Positions 36,883 to 48,517 of a stretch of DNA of 64,000 nucleotides are shown here, in pieces; position 1 is the stretch's first letter, and every line of letters begins with the position of its first letter. The DNA lies in contig JBANDB010000004.1 of the NCBI GenBank assembly GCA_037576215.1, positions 4,960,001 through 5,024,000 on the forward strand, read 5' to 3'. The notes under the pieces are model-generated. The model worked only from the letters and a program-made list of their open reading frames with translations, did not search any database and was not told the DNA's origin. The position numbers and the translations under genes are program-made. This DNA comes from Armillaria gallica (Eukaryota > Basidiomycota > Agaricomycetes > Agaricales > Physalacriaceae).

Positions 36883-39483
36883 ATGGCTTTCTTTACTCGC
36901 CCGCAGTCGTCGTCGGCTGTCAAGATCGTGAATCCCAACACCCAGGACGAACTGAGACCTCAGTCACGCAAGGGTCAGTCTGTTCATCGTTGAACTGGGC
37001 GCCCACTGACCTATTCATCCTAGATTCGGTGCAACGACAATGTAGGAATACCATGATTTACGGGTAGGCGTCATTGCTGCTGTTCTACGGCTATCCTTAC
37101 CCTATGCAGCTCTTGCAAATACCAAGACAAAGGCTGCACGTATTACCATCCACCTGTGAGCGACCTGGTTGCTTTATTGATTGGATTATTTACCTCTGGT
37201 AGTCGCCGGACACGCCCAAGACTATGTACGTATCATTGTTCCTAGTGGCACAGCTGCAGTTTACCTTTCAATCCAGTCCTCGGTCGGAGTCTGCTTCACT
37301 CACTGCACAGGCCGTTAATGCTCCAGTTTTTGTACCCAAGGCTGCTGCTACCCCTGCTCCAGTTCCCCAGACTACATCGCCGCCGCCGCTATCTGCTTCG
37401 CGTCAGTCGTCTGTTGCATCGTGAGTCATTTCTTCGTCTATCGCACATATCTGACCTTGCCCAAGGCCCTCTCCCCCGTCTCCCACACTACAGACTGATT
37501 ATCAGGATTTCCAGCCTCAGGATGCATACGAGAATTACCCGTATAGTGGAGACCTGTCCATTGATAGTCTGACAAATCAGATGGCAGATGTACGACACAC
37601 ATGCCCTCCCACTTTACTCACACTAATTTCCCCCAGCTTGACTCTCAGTTCTATGACGTCGGCGGAGTTGATGCTTCCTACTATTCTGGTCCTCCTGACC
37701 TTTACATACGTGAACCTGTACGTGGGTTTCTTCTCAAGAGTAAAGTTTATGCTGATTAGACCTGCAGTTGAATTACCACCTCTATACGAACACCATTCCT
37801 CCTGCATTCATTTCTACTCATTCTGATGGTCACTTCGTTTCTTCATCCTCTGACCTCAGGGAAGTACTTCAGACCCGGAGCGAAACTATACGCGGTGCCC
37901 CTGCGCCTGGTCTGAACTTGCCAGAGGATCTGCAAGGATATCACACTCTCGTTCCCCTTGAATCCAGTGCTGCGAATGAGCGGCGGAAGTTTGGGAGCTG
38001 GTATTCCACTGTATACCGTGCCATCAACTCCACAGATGGCGCGCCGTATACCTTGCGAAGAGTGGAGAGTGCGTGCTTTATACCAGATGACAGACTCCAT
38101 TCTCATCGACATTCATAGATTATCGCCTGATGCATCAGTCCGCTTTCACCGCCATTGAGGCCTGGTCACGGATTCGACATCCGAACATTGTTCTTGTTCG
38201 TGAGGCATTCACAACACGCGCTTTTGGCGATAGCTCCCTTGTTGTGGCTTATGCATATCACGCTGGCGCGAAAACCCTCTACGACGCTCACTTCAAACCA
38301 CAACCCCCGACCGTCCAACCGTCCTTTCGTTCTCATATTCAACTTCAACCGACAGCGATCCCAGAGCGCACGATCTGGTCGTATATTGTTCAGATCGCTT
38401 CTGCCATCAAGAGGGTCCACGAAGCAGGGCTCGCAGTGCGAATGATCGATGTTTCCAAAATATTGGTCACAGGCAAGAACCGGTAATGATAGGCCTTCCA
38501 TCCGTTATCAATCACTTCTCATACTTTGTTTTCTAGCATTCGGATAAGCTCTTGCGGAATCGTAGATGTTCTGACGTACGACGCTCAGCAGGACATACAT
38601 CTGTTGCAACTTGAAGATCTGTCCATGTTTGGTCGACTGATCATTGCTCTTTGTTGTACGAACGCCTCGGCTGCCTCTGGGGGTAACTTTCAGAAGAGTC
38701 TTGAGATAATGGCACAGGCATATAGTCCTGAAATCAAGAATGTGGCCTTGTTCCTGATCAGCAAGAATAATCCTCATCGGGTACGTGTTTGCTCATTAGG
38801 TCACGCGCCTCCGCCTCTGACCATGTAACAGAACATTGTCACTTTCTTTGATATCATCCATAGCAAAGTTGTTGCTGAGATGGATGATGCTCTGGAGCAA
38901 GTAACATCTAAAATGTTTTCTGTTTCGTTGCTTATCCGTTTTTGCAGAGCGACAGATCAACTCGAGAACGAGCTTATGGGTGAGCTGGAAAACGCGAGAC
39001 TCGTGCGGTTGCTATGCAAGTTCGGTTTCATCAACGAACGACCGGAGTGAGTTTTGTTCTGAATACGTGGTGCTTGTCTCAACATTAACAGATTCGCTCG
39101 CGACCCTCGTTGGTCTGAAACTGGGGATCGCTACATCATCAAACTCTTCCGCGATTATGTATTTCACCAGCTTGATGAGAACGGCAATCCTGTTACCAAT
39201 CTCTCGCATGTCTTGACTTGTTTGAACAAGGTGACTTGTCCTCGTCGTTCTGTACATATTTTGATACTCACAAAACTCTCTACACAGCTGGATGCTGGGT
39301 CGGAAGAGAAGCTCATGCTGATTGCTCCAGACGAACAGAGTTGCTTGGTCGTGAGTTACAAGGAGATAAAATCGTGCGTCGAGGCTGCTTTCAGGTATGT
39401 GCTACTGCGGCATGTCGTCTACCTGACTGACCTTGGGTTGCAGCGAGCTCGCCAGGGCTGGAAGCAGCGTCTACAGAGTGTGA
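36883..39483 (+). CDS. PAN3: PAN2-PAN3 deadenylase subunit PAN3
   Basis: Fifteen exons (36883-36973, 37024-37063, 37110-37155, 37203-37225, 37277-37420, 37466-37589, 37637-37717, 37768-38068, 38119-38482, 38537-38780, 38832-38896, 38948-39046, 39092-39230, 39288-39394, 39444-39483) join in frame to 635 residues. PAN3 recruits the PAN2 nuclease to poly(A)-binding protein for cytoplasmic poly(A) shortening. Features in order: N-terminal CCCH zinc finger (Cys37, Cys46, Cys53, His57), a Pro/Ser-rich linker, a pseudokinase domain ([40 protein letters not shown]) without a catalytic Asp in RMIDVSKIL, a coiled-coil, and the C-terminal knob ([19 protein letters not shown]). Exon 11 ends at a GC donor (GCAAGT); only that choice keeps the frame. 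This is the only intact copy of three in the window. Confidence 0.92.
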
Positions 39484-40229
39484 TACCTGATGGATTTGGA
39501 ATAAAATAGGCAGAATTAGAAAAAAGACTCGGAAAACAAATGAAATGAATGCTGACCAGGCCGGAAAACGCCTTGATGACCCTTGAACGGCATGAAAAGG
39601 AGCCAGGAAAGGAAATGTTCCTTCCTACTAAGGAAATTCATGCCGAAAAAATTCAATGAAATCTGCTAGGTGCTCGAGTTCTGTCACGTGATCACTAAAT
39701 TTTTGGCACAGTGTATCTACTTTTACATGAAATGCTACTCGAAAAAAACGAGGGACCCCCTCCCAGAGAGATTCCCAAAATCCAAATGAAAAACCCCCCC
39801 TCGCCATCGAGCACCCTGCCACCGAGTCGACGTCGTACTGGCAATGTGCACGGCTGGACTCCACATGAGTACACAGTGGATAACCGAACAGACAAGCAAC
39901 ACACCTTCAAATGGTCTCATCCTCTGCCACGCAAATGCAAACATTGAGGCCAATGCCGCTCGTTCCTTGGTGCTGCTTCCAAAACTCGTTACGCCTCGAA
40001 TACCCCAAACCTTGGACGCTCTTGATACAAGTGTTATCGGAGACTGCCCTGCAAACTATTAGTCTACCGTCTGCAGCAAACAAACAAACACTTACCCAAA
40101 ATTCATAAACACCGTGCTAGTTGGTGGAAGGCGACGTGGGATGCTAGGGTGCCGAATTCGTCAGAACACCATCCCGGCGGAAAAGAAATTTCAATACATA
40201 CTGCAAACATCCTAACTCTCAACAACGCT
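39484..40229. other. spacer downstream of PAN3
   Basis: No gene seen. The region holds a palindromic GTCACGTGATCAC (about 39,684-39,696) and homopolymer runs (A6 near 39,647, C7 near 39,794) whose lengths vary between the tandem copies. Several overlapping open frames on both strands look like chance. Confidence 0.45.
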
Positions 40230-40614
40230 TCACCGTAGAAATCCATAGACTTCGCCAGGACGCCTCAATGCGTAACGTTCGGGGACTGGACGTAGCGGGA
40301 GGGAATGACTTGACACAGGAGTGGGGGAAGAGACGCTCTCGGACATGGATGGAGAGATCGGATACGCGTTGATTGCAACTCCGCATCTCCCCACATCGCC
40401 CATATCCTGGTTCCCCGGGAGCTGATACATCGCGTAACGGCGAAATTCGATACTCCCTCGAAGATAGGATAGGACGACATCGTAGATATTGGTCTGCACA
40501 ATTCGTTAGCACTTTAACAATAATGAAAACAACACGGAATGCTTACCAGCACACCACCATGGGACTCGGCAATGCGGACACACATCAATCCCGGACTAAA
40601 CCTCCCCGCGTCAG
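40230..40614 (-). CDS. C-terminal exons of an unrecognised gene
   Basis: Two minus-strand exons, 40614-40547 and 40493-40230, join across a 53-base intron in a single frame. They encode FSPGLMCVRIAESHGGVL followed by NIYDVVLSYLRGSIEFRRY and an 88-codon terminal exon ending in a stop at 40,230. Codon quality and the splice signals (GTAAGC...TGCAG) look genuine. I do not recognise the family. The upstream exon(s) should lie in or beyond the repeated array at 40.6-41.6 kb, but I could not connect them without ambiguity, so the gene may be incomplete or dead. Identical sequence occurs in tandem copy 2, and copy 3 has one extra C inside the first of these exons. Confidence 0.4.
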
Positions 40615-40619
40615 CTATA

Positions 40620-41560
40620 TCCTCGCTCGCCGGACGTCGATACGTCGTCTCGCAACAAAAGTCGTTCCCGTGATTGTTGAGGCCCTGTGATTGGCTTCGC
40701 TAGCTAGAGGGTGCTGGGCTACAAGACCTGTCAGTACTTCATTGCTCACCAAGGTACAAGTGAACACTCACCATACTTCAGCGGCCACACGGGAATCAAG
40801 ACACGACAACCTCGGCCATGCGTTGCGTTCCCATCCCGCGCGCAATCTTTTCCTCCGCCCCTCCACTTCCGTCTCCAACCATCGCTCGCCGGACGTCGAT
40901 ACATCGTCTCAGAGCAACATCCGCCGTTCCTGCCAATGTTGAGAACCTGTAATAGGTGTCGCTAGCTCGAGGGAACAGGGCTACAGAAGTCGTCAATACT
41001 TCATTGCTCGCGAAGTTAGAGGTGAACACTTACCATACTTCGCCGACGACACGGAACTCAACAGACACGACGATCTCGGCCATAAGCTCGCGCGATTGGA
41101 CTCCAATCCCGCGCGCGCATCGTATCCATCTCGAATCAGGCGCTTCCCTGCTCGCCGGACTTCGATGCGTCGTCTCAGAACAAAATTCGCAGCTCCAGCA
41201 AATGCTGACCACCAGGACTCTATATCGGCGTCGTGCAGTGGCTTGAGGATGACACCGGAATGGTAGGAGACCGGGACTACAAAACTCATCAACACTTCAT
41301 CACCCACGAAGATACAACTGAATACGCACCATCCTTCGCCAGCCACACGGGACTCGAGACACGATGACCTCGGCCATGAGCTAGAGTGTTCGGATTCCCA
41401 TCCCGCGCGTGCATCAAGCCATCACTCCCGTCCTCTTCCACTTCATATCCATCTCAATGGAGCTGCCTCCCTGCTCGCCGGACGTTCATACGTCGTGTCA
41501 GAGCAAAATTCGTCTCTGTCGAGGGTATACGCACGGCGTACGGCGGAACGTCAAGTGCTG
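40620..41560 (-). repeat. degenerate tandem array of 260-320-base exon-like blocks
   Basis: The core GCTCGCCGGAC recurs at 40,625, 40,884, 41,150 and 41,473, giving spacings of 259, 266 and 323 bases. Each block also carries, in the same order, a CGTCTCGCAACAAAA/CGTCTCAGAACAAAA-like stretch, a CTCACCATACTTC/CTTACCATACTTC-like stretch and CTCGGCCATG. On the minus strand each block reads as a possible exon: LRRRIDVRRA-like, then MAEVVVS-like, then a donor GTATG|GTGAG or GTATG|GTAAG. Stops interrupt some blocks. This looks like serial duplication of an exon within a minus-strand gene, later degraded. Confidence 0.65.
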
Positions 41561-44500
41561 GGTGCCGAGGTGGGGGTGGGGAGTGTGCATGAGTCTTGTG
41601 CTTGAACGCGTGAGATCGATGCGGACGCGCGTGATCGATCGTATGCGCGGAGAGGATGCACACCCACTCCAGCATCTCCGCATGCCTTCCTCACCACAGG
41701 AACTCCATCCCTCCCTTTATGCCATCTCCTCTCCAGGATCCCACCGTTCTTCGTCACCTATACGAGATAGCGGACCACTGTGAGGGACGGGGCAAGCGTT
41801 GAACGTTGAAAGATGGCGTGGACGTATCTTGAGGATGGCGGTGAGTCGGCGGTGAGGTGTCGACAAAGGATAAGGATAAAGCTGCAAAAACATTAATGTC
41901 AGTTCTATCTGTACGTACATCGGACAGACTCGATTGAATTCACTTACATGCTACTCATCCTCGCGGCCCATCACATACAAAAACGTCATTGGGGATTACT
42001 GGCCTCGGGGCCTCCAGCTCGGGAAACTAGGTCTTGACCAACGCGAGAAACAACCTTAAAAATCGAAGCAAATGTAAGGAAAATTACAGCTAACATGAAC
42101 GGCCAAAATAACTTACAAAATAACAGAATAAATCAACTCGGATGTCCATATATTTACTGCTGACGTAGAGATAGAACATCCAATGTCGGAAGAGAATAAA
42201 AGGAGTTTGACGACGCGGCACAGTCGACAGATGGTAGAGAAGGGAAGAGCCTGCCAAACATCGCGTCGCAGCCAAACATTCCTTTTACGGAACTCACCGC
42301 CTACCACGTCTACAATCCCACATCGACGCGCTCCGAAGAGCACGCGACGCGACGCAGACATGACAAGGGGATACATGGCAAGCAATAGCAACGGTGGATG
42401 ATGAATAACACCAACATAATAAAGGCAGAGAGGTGGGAAGGGGGAACACACACCTATTCATTTTCCGAAGCTTATATATTCCTCCAGGTCCTTCCTCGGC
42501 CCGAAAAATTTAACGAATCATGCAAGTTCGGATATTCCGATGTCTCGCCATTGCATGCTATAAGTTTCCCTAGCAATCGGACCAGGTTCGCTCCGGCAAA
42601 ACTCGTAATTACCCTGTATTTCATTCCTCTTGTCAGTGCCTGGATGTTCTCCAATGACAACGGAAGGCTCGTGCGAGCATTCCTCTGCCATTGGATATTA
42701 TCTAGGCATTGTGTTCTGAATATATTTTCTGTTCTGAAGCAAGCTATTCTCACCTGGAATCAAATCTTCAAAATTCAACCTTTTTCATGGCACTGCAAGA
42801 CCTTTGGCCTCAAATAGCCACTCACGTAAATCATATTTCAACTTGTGTGATCCTACCCTGATCTCAGGGTATTAATTTCGCAAGTTTACGTGGCCTGAAC
42901 TCATCCATTTCCTTGTGTTTTCTCAATTCTCAGATATTAAGTTTATCTCAGGTGGTTTCAAAGTGGTCTAGTAACTTAGGTTCCTCAGCAGCATACTCAG
43001 AGTACTCAGAGAGAACAAATGCACAACTCAGTCAGTAAGGTATCCATTCATGGGACCCTGCAATGGCATGCAAGGTCAGGGTAAGTTCAATATATTAAAC
43101 TGACATTTAAATTTTAGGCTGCTCGTTCTTGCGGTACAAGCACTGAGAACCCGCATGTATCTTCCGGGAGAAGTACCTTGCCAACGAGCTTCTAGGTGAT
43201 GTAAGACTAGACTTGCCCGAGTCGGAAGAGAATACGGTGGCATCAAGGGTCGATTGCATGAAGATATGTCAGCTATCTTCGCAAATTATAGCGTAAAATT
43301 CACTCACCATATGTGACACCATCAGAGGCTATGCCGTCCCTCATGCACAGTCATCTGCGGCGCACACAAAGTCAGTGCTAGCTGGTGACGACAAATGATG
43401 GGAAGATACCTTATGGAGTAATTGATGACAACCGCTAGGCCGTATCGAATTCCAAAGCCTCACGAGCCTGAGTTCCAAAAGAAAGGTGTAAGTGCCTGTC
43501 ACTGTTTTCCAAAGATCGGAACCTTAGTATAGCCGAAGGGATGACGACCGCTCTATTGTCCTATTCGGTCTTCGTTTTGAGGTGCTGGGGAGTTTCAATC
43601 GTAAACCTGATTTCTCAATGGATCCAGATATGTGCGCAACAAGTTGGGATGTATTTTTCGCAGTGGTACATTAACATACAAAGCTAGATCATTCTTAGAA
43701 CCTTGATATCTTGATAGGAAGACAGAAAACACGAACCAAGGCTACCTATTCCGAGGACAAGCAATGCTCTTCACATATTTCCTATTCGCAGAGTTCTTAC
43801 GGTGCGTATCCTCACCGAAGCACTGTCTCGGGGTAACCGGAAATCCAATGAGCACTCCGGAGATTCCCTGACGACGAAGACCTAAGATAGTGTTTCATAT
43901 TGGCTTTGCGAGCCTGGCTGCCATAGATCAGTAAACGAATATATGAATGTAATAAATTATTGTGTACCGATTGGAAAGATTTTCGGGGAGTAATTCCACG
44001 TCCCTGGAAAGTCGGCATGATCAGAGCAGGCTAAAAAACCATCAGTATATGTCTATATTGCGAAGACATTGCAAAGATTTCAACTGGAATGTGTACAATA
44101 CTCGTAAGTAGAAGTGCTTTATGAAAACAAATGAAAACCCCTTACATCTACAATGAAATCTTCCTTCATTTGAGAAATAGCGCTTCGAGCTCTAGTTGAG
44201 CTCTTGAATTTATTGCTATCCCGAGCGTCTCGTAGACTTGAGAAGGAGTCGAACATGTACCGTGGTGATGGTGTAAGTGAAAGAAGCAGCTTTGATCAGA
44301 TGGCAAGTTCCGCCCAATCCGAAAGCGGCAGCAACCTCTCTTGACGACTTACCATCTACTCGATCATTATAATCTCGTCTCGATAGTCTAGAATTGCTTT
44401 TCAAACTTCATATTCCATTTTCTCTGAGATCCTTACCATTCCAGAAACAATTTGTATCTACTTTACTGATTAAAATCACGAATTGACACGATTTTCTCTC

Positions 44501-45430
44501 TTTAGATTCATTCTGAATGGCCTATAATCAACGCTCAACTACTTGGGACCCTACGATACACGTCATTTAATTAAGGAGGGCCTTCGGACCGAGCCACCGA
44601 CGTGTCGAGATCATGATGTACGAGGGCAGCCCTGAGTTTGGATAGGAGCAAAGTCCTTGGCTGGTGAGTTTTAGCTTTTCATGTGATTTCATAGGAGCAG
44701 AAACTGACGGAAATTATTTGTTTATGGCATAAAGGTGTTTCAGGGTTCTCTTCCCTTTTCAAAACACTGTCCTGCTTGAGTTATACCGACCCAAACCCGA
44801 AATCCGCGTGCCTGTGTGAGTATTTCAGTTGGTTTCTACACAATGTCGGCACTCACGGACGTTGATGGAACATAGAATCGTTACATCAGGATGGAAACAT
44901 ATTTCGTCGACCCTCCTTGCCTTCCCTGAACCCACCGAAGTGAAATAAGACTCCAGAACACATTTCTCGTAAGTTCTGAATATCTTCCAAGTTTCAATAC
45001 GGCTAATACTTGGGCCCGGCTGCGCTTTCAGGGTCTTATCAAGACATCCCTGAGCCTCGTGTACCCCGAAGCAACCGTCTGAATCTTGGAAGTTTGTGGA
45101 ATCCTCGATTATCCTCTCATTCTCTGCATGTCTCTTGCATTAACATCGACTTTATCCATTCGGATGAAGACCAGCAGCTGCGGGGGAGGGACGACTACAT
45201 CTCTGTAATGTTCGGGCTCTTGTTCGCGTGCGATATCGGAAGCAGTAAGTCCGCTGTCCAACGGGAAATTCATACATCCCTTCTGACTGGTTTCTCAAAT
45301 TTCCGATTTTCAGAACGCTCGAAAATTTAAGACCGATCAGACCGTGCTCACCTCATCATTCCGTCGTCAAGTGACGTATTTCTGTTGGATCTAGACCCGT
45401 CGCGAATGGGTATTAATACGAGGACCTACC
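41561..45430. other. long stretch without recognisable gene
   Basis: I could not assemble a gene here. On the minus strand at 42,300-42,450 a possible first exon (MSASRRVLFGARRCGIVDVVG) ends at a good donor and may be spliced to a following open segment, which could be the 5' end of the gene whose last exons lie at 40.2-40.6 kb; this is speculative. The rest, especially 42.5-45.4 kb, has short scattered frames with many stops. The same sequence is repeated in copy 2. Confidence 0.4.
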
Positions 45431-45435
45431 GACTT

Positions 45436-45515
45436 GATTTCTTCATTCCCTTCATTCCCTCATTCCCTCTCCTCCTTCCTCCTCTTCTCCCTCTCACTAT
45501 CACACCCCCTTAAGC
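45436..45515 (+). promoter_or_regulatory. CT-rich tract
   Basis: A pyrimidine run (repeated CATTCCCT, then CTCCTTCCTCCTCTTCTCC) resembles the CT-rich blocks found just upstream of fungal transcription starts. It lies upstream of the possible membrane-protein relic near 46 kb. Repeated at about 57,043-57,122 in copy 2. Confidence 0.35.
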
Positions 45516-45919
45516 AGCTTCTGCTCACTGTCGAGAAACCTCTCTGCGAGGTCTGTCCCTTCGTTGAACGTCCTCGACGCGTCGATTTAATTTTCTAGTA
45601 GTTTGATGGTCCCGATCTCGTGATCGCCATCACCTGCCATTTTCGTTGATTTTATCTTTGACTCTAACAGCCATCGTGTGCTCGCTGTCAAGCTCGCTGA
45701 TAGTTACGGTGAGGTCATCATCTTAACTAACCATATATATTTTTGTTCTAATATTTCTTAGGAGTGCTTTGACGATCTCTCGATTACCGCGGCATTGAGC
45801 ACTGAGCTCGACGCCTAATGTTATAGTAAGTGAAGCCATTGTCTTCAATAACTCAAGTAACTCACCAGTACTTTCTCTAGCTTTTCCTTTGGATTCAATG
45901 GCTTTGAAACGACTTGTAT

Positions 45920-46600
45920 TGGTGTGTTGCAAGAAGGTAAGCATTGTTCTTTTTTCATTGATTTCCAGCTAACGTTGTACTGTCATTTCAGGCGACGATA
46001 CATAGTGCAATGTGGGCGACGACACAGCAGGACGACTCTTATGTTTACTGGACGTAGGGATCAAATAAAGGTGTGTGGCCGTCTTTCCTACCTCTTTCAC
46101 GCTAACACACGATCCGATACACTAGAACATTACTCGTTCCGGTCGTGGACTGTCACCATTGTTTCCTTTCGATTGACCCATAGCGTCTCGCTGCTCGGAG
46201 GTAAGTACCGTGCTACCTATCCATTTCAAGCTAAGGTTTTACTTTTCTCAGGCGACAATCTACGGTACCATGTTGCAAGTTCTTTATTCGGTACAACGCA
46301 GCGGGAAGAACCTTATGAGGGGATCGAATACAGGTGCGTGGCCGTGCTTTTTTACTTCTTTGTCTGCACATGCTCTAACACGCTATCCGGTTTTAGTATC
46401 TTTCTTGTTATGGCGTACTGCAACTTCCGCAAACGCTGAATGACGCCTCCCTGGCATTGAAACCAATACTGTGAGTGCTTACTATTCGAGTGCCCGTTCT
46501 TTTGACTAAGTTGTGATTCATATAGACTACACTTATTGGGCAATAGTCTACAATATATACAAGTTCGTACTATGCCCATTGTAAGCACGTTCCCCTGCAA
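45920..46600 (+). pseudogene. possible decayed multi-pass membrane protein gene
   Basis: Plus-strand pieces separated by intron-like gaps read ATIYGTMLQVLYSVQRSGKN, then FLLLWRTATSANAE-like sequence in another frame, then DYTYWAIVYNIYKF. This order resembles the helices of Agaricomycete-specific serpentine membrane proteins of unknown function. Stops and frame changes prevent joining. The preceding segment (45,990-46,070) begins with a similar ATIHSAMW but is stopped after about 20 codons. Assignment is weak. The same sequence occurs in copy 2. Confidence 0.25.
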
Positions 46601-47868
46601 GGTGCGCTGCTTTCATTTCTGGAGTCTGCGTTTACTAATAGGCCGTGTGTTTTGCTAGGGTTTTACCATGTCACGACCAGTGGGAGACTCGGCCTGCACC
46701 CTTGGGTTCGCTAGGCATGCTGCTGAACGAGGGTAGGACGAGATCCGCAGACTGCGAGACACGGTGAGCTCGTACTTTTTTTGCTTATGGTCCTCGTTCC
46801 TAACATTACCTAGATAACATTCAGTCCTCAAGCTTATTTGGCATTGCGCCGCGGAGCAACGGCTGCATGGGTAATTCAACGGTAAGCAGATGCTGTGGAT
46901 TCGCTAGCTACCAGTTAACTAATCATCTATGCAGGTCTAATGTCGGCACTCGAATACTCTCGTTCACCGGGTGTCCGAGTTGTACATGGTAAATCAGACG
47001 CTCTGTTCAAATTTAGGTAAAACCTGACACTTCGTATCAGGATCGACAGTGGACATGGCAAGTTTCCTCATGTATCGGACCTCGGCGGCAGGTCCTAGCT
47101 TGATCCTTGCCTCTCGCGCGCGCTAACGGGGGACGGATTGAATCGAGGATTTCCCTTCTTAGTGCGAAGCACGACAACGATGGCATGTAAAGGTCCCTGT
47201 AAGTGCCGATTATCCTGTTTCTCCTTCATTTCATTGATTTGTCTTGCTTGCTTAGAGACATAGGCCGTGTATTTACTATATATCCGGTACGCGTCCTTGC
47301 ACTTGAACTTGATTCTGATACTAACTAATTACTCACTCTAGCTGCCGAAATGAATAATATATGCCTCGGTGTTCTGTAAGTGTTCGTGCCTACTGATATC
47401 ACTAAGGAGCTAACAACCAATTAGATGTTGACCATACCTCAGGTCGGAGTATCCGAGTAAGGACCTATGCGCAAGGCACAGATCTGAGATCACCTGCGGA
47501 AAGTGAAGGTTCATTGCCTGGAAAGTGAAAGCCGAGACGACTTTACGTCGACTTGCAATTTTGAGGTAAGATACTCATTTTTCTGAGTCAAGAGGTGACT
47601 GACGTTTGCGTAGATTTGGGCGAGCCAAGTATTTTGTTGCAAAAAGATGATTATATTGATGCTACGGAGGATTACAAAGTAGACTAACAGTAGTTAGCTG
47701 TGAGCTCAAGACGGCCAGACCAACGTCAGGCGCAAGGTGCACGCTCTGATCCGGAGCGAGGTCTGACTAAGATGCTCATGACCCTTCAACCACACACCGC
47801 GAACAAGATCCTCCGCTCCCAAAACGACGCCTTTGCCTCGCCGCCGGCCATATCACTTTTGATTCCAG
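46601..47868. other. stretch without recognisable gene
   Basis: Short segments with splice-like borders occur but no continuing frame was found. May contain the tail of the decayed membrane-protein gene. Repeated in copy 2. Confidence 0.4.
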
Positions 47869-48354
47869 CTACTTCGGATGGCCCAGTAACTCGAAATCGC
47901 AAGTCAGACTCTTGCGGCACGCAAATCGACGTCGATGGCTGGAAGGAGGCTCGGAGATGGAGGGACGACCACAGCAAATAGAGGAGGTGGATAGACGCCG
48001 AGGGCGGAAGGTCATAGAAGAAGGGAGGGACGGACGTCTGTGGCTGTGGAGGGAGGACGGACGGAGTCGATCGCAAGGCATAGGATGGACGTCTTTGGCT
48101 GCGAGGGAGTCGTCTTTGAGGGTCGTGGCCATGGAGGGAAATGTCTCAGTGGAGAGGAAGGGCCGACCTCTTTGGTGGTCTTTGAGCGTTTGACGCGTCT
48201 TGAGATGGGCTCCGGAAGGGAAAATCGGGATTCGGAATGGTGTTGAAGAGTGTCGAGGGTTGTGGATTTGGCAGGGACATGTAGAGAAGGCCGCGGATGC
48301 ACGACTTGGCGATGGCTCGAAGAAGGCGGCAGCATCGTTTGCGAGCTTGGACAT
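47869..48354 (-). other. chimeric open frame created at the repeat junction
   Basis: At the boundary of tandem copies 1 and 2, the first dozen codons of TFIIE-beta (MSKLANDAAAF, with one K-to-N change) and its promoter are fused to the end of the preceding unit. The frame stays open for 161 residues, Ser/Pro/Arg-rich, with no domain. The DNA is purine-biased on the plus strand, which favours long open frames, so protein function is doubtful. It is annotated as a by-product of the duplication. Confidence 0.45.
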
Positions 48355-48517
48355 GAAGGCAGGAGTCAAGGAGTGGTCGGCCCCGGCTTAGGATCTCATA
48401 ACTGCGATAACCGCATGGGCTCGCGTAACATTGCCCGCCGCCGTCGACGCTTCTTGCTGACTGACCGCCAGTCGTGCTGCACAGCATTGCCGCGTCCAGT
48501 TTCTATTTCTCTCCGCA

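Larger units (their letters stand above)
36687..48321. repeat. tandem repeat unit, copy 1 (about 11.6 kb)
   Basis: First of three directly repeated units. The match to copy 2 starts inside exon 1 of TFIIE-beta at GAAGGCGGCAGCAT (36,687 here, 48,322 in copy 2). The unit contains the divergent promoter, intact PAN3, a tandem exon-like array at 40.6-41.6 kb and about 7 kb without a clear gene. Compared with copy 2, the first ~1.2 kb (36,687 to about 37,930) differs at many positions, including indels; after about 38,230 I found only homopolymer-length differences. Confidence 0.9.

Noticed and set aside
39395..39509. Unspliced PAN3 C-terminus running to 39,509
   Set aside because: Reading through the last intron is possible, but good donor and acceptor sites (GTATGT...TTGCAG) remove it and give the shorter ending [13 protein letters not shown].
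40620..41560. CRISPR-like or satellite array
   Set aside because: Unit length, degeneracy and coding-like segments with splice donors fit duplicated exons; eukaryotic genome context excludes CRISPR.
47700..48320. Long overlapping open frames on both strands
   Set aside because: The DNA is purine-biased and low in stop codons, so several frames stay open at once; no domain or splice support. Only the junction-spanning frame is kept, as a by-product of the duplication.
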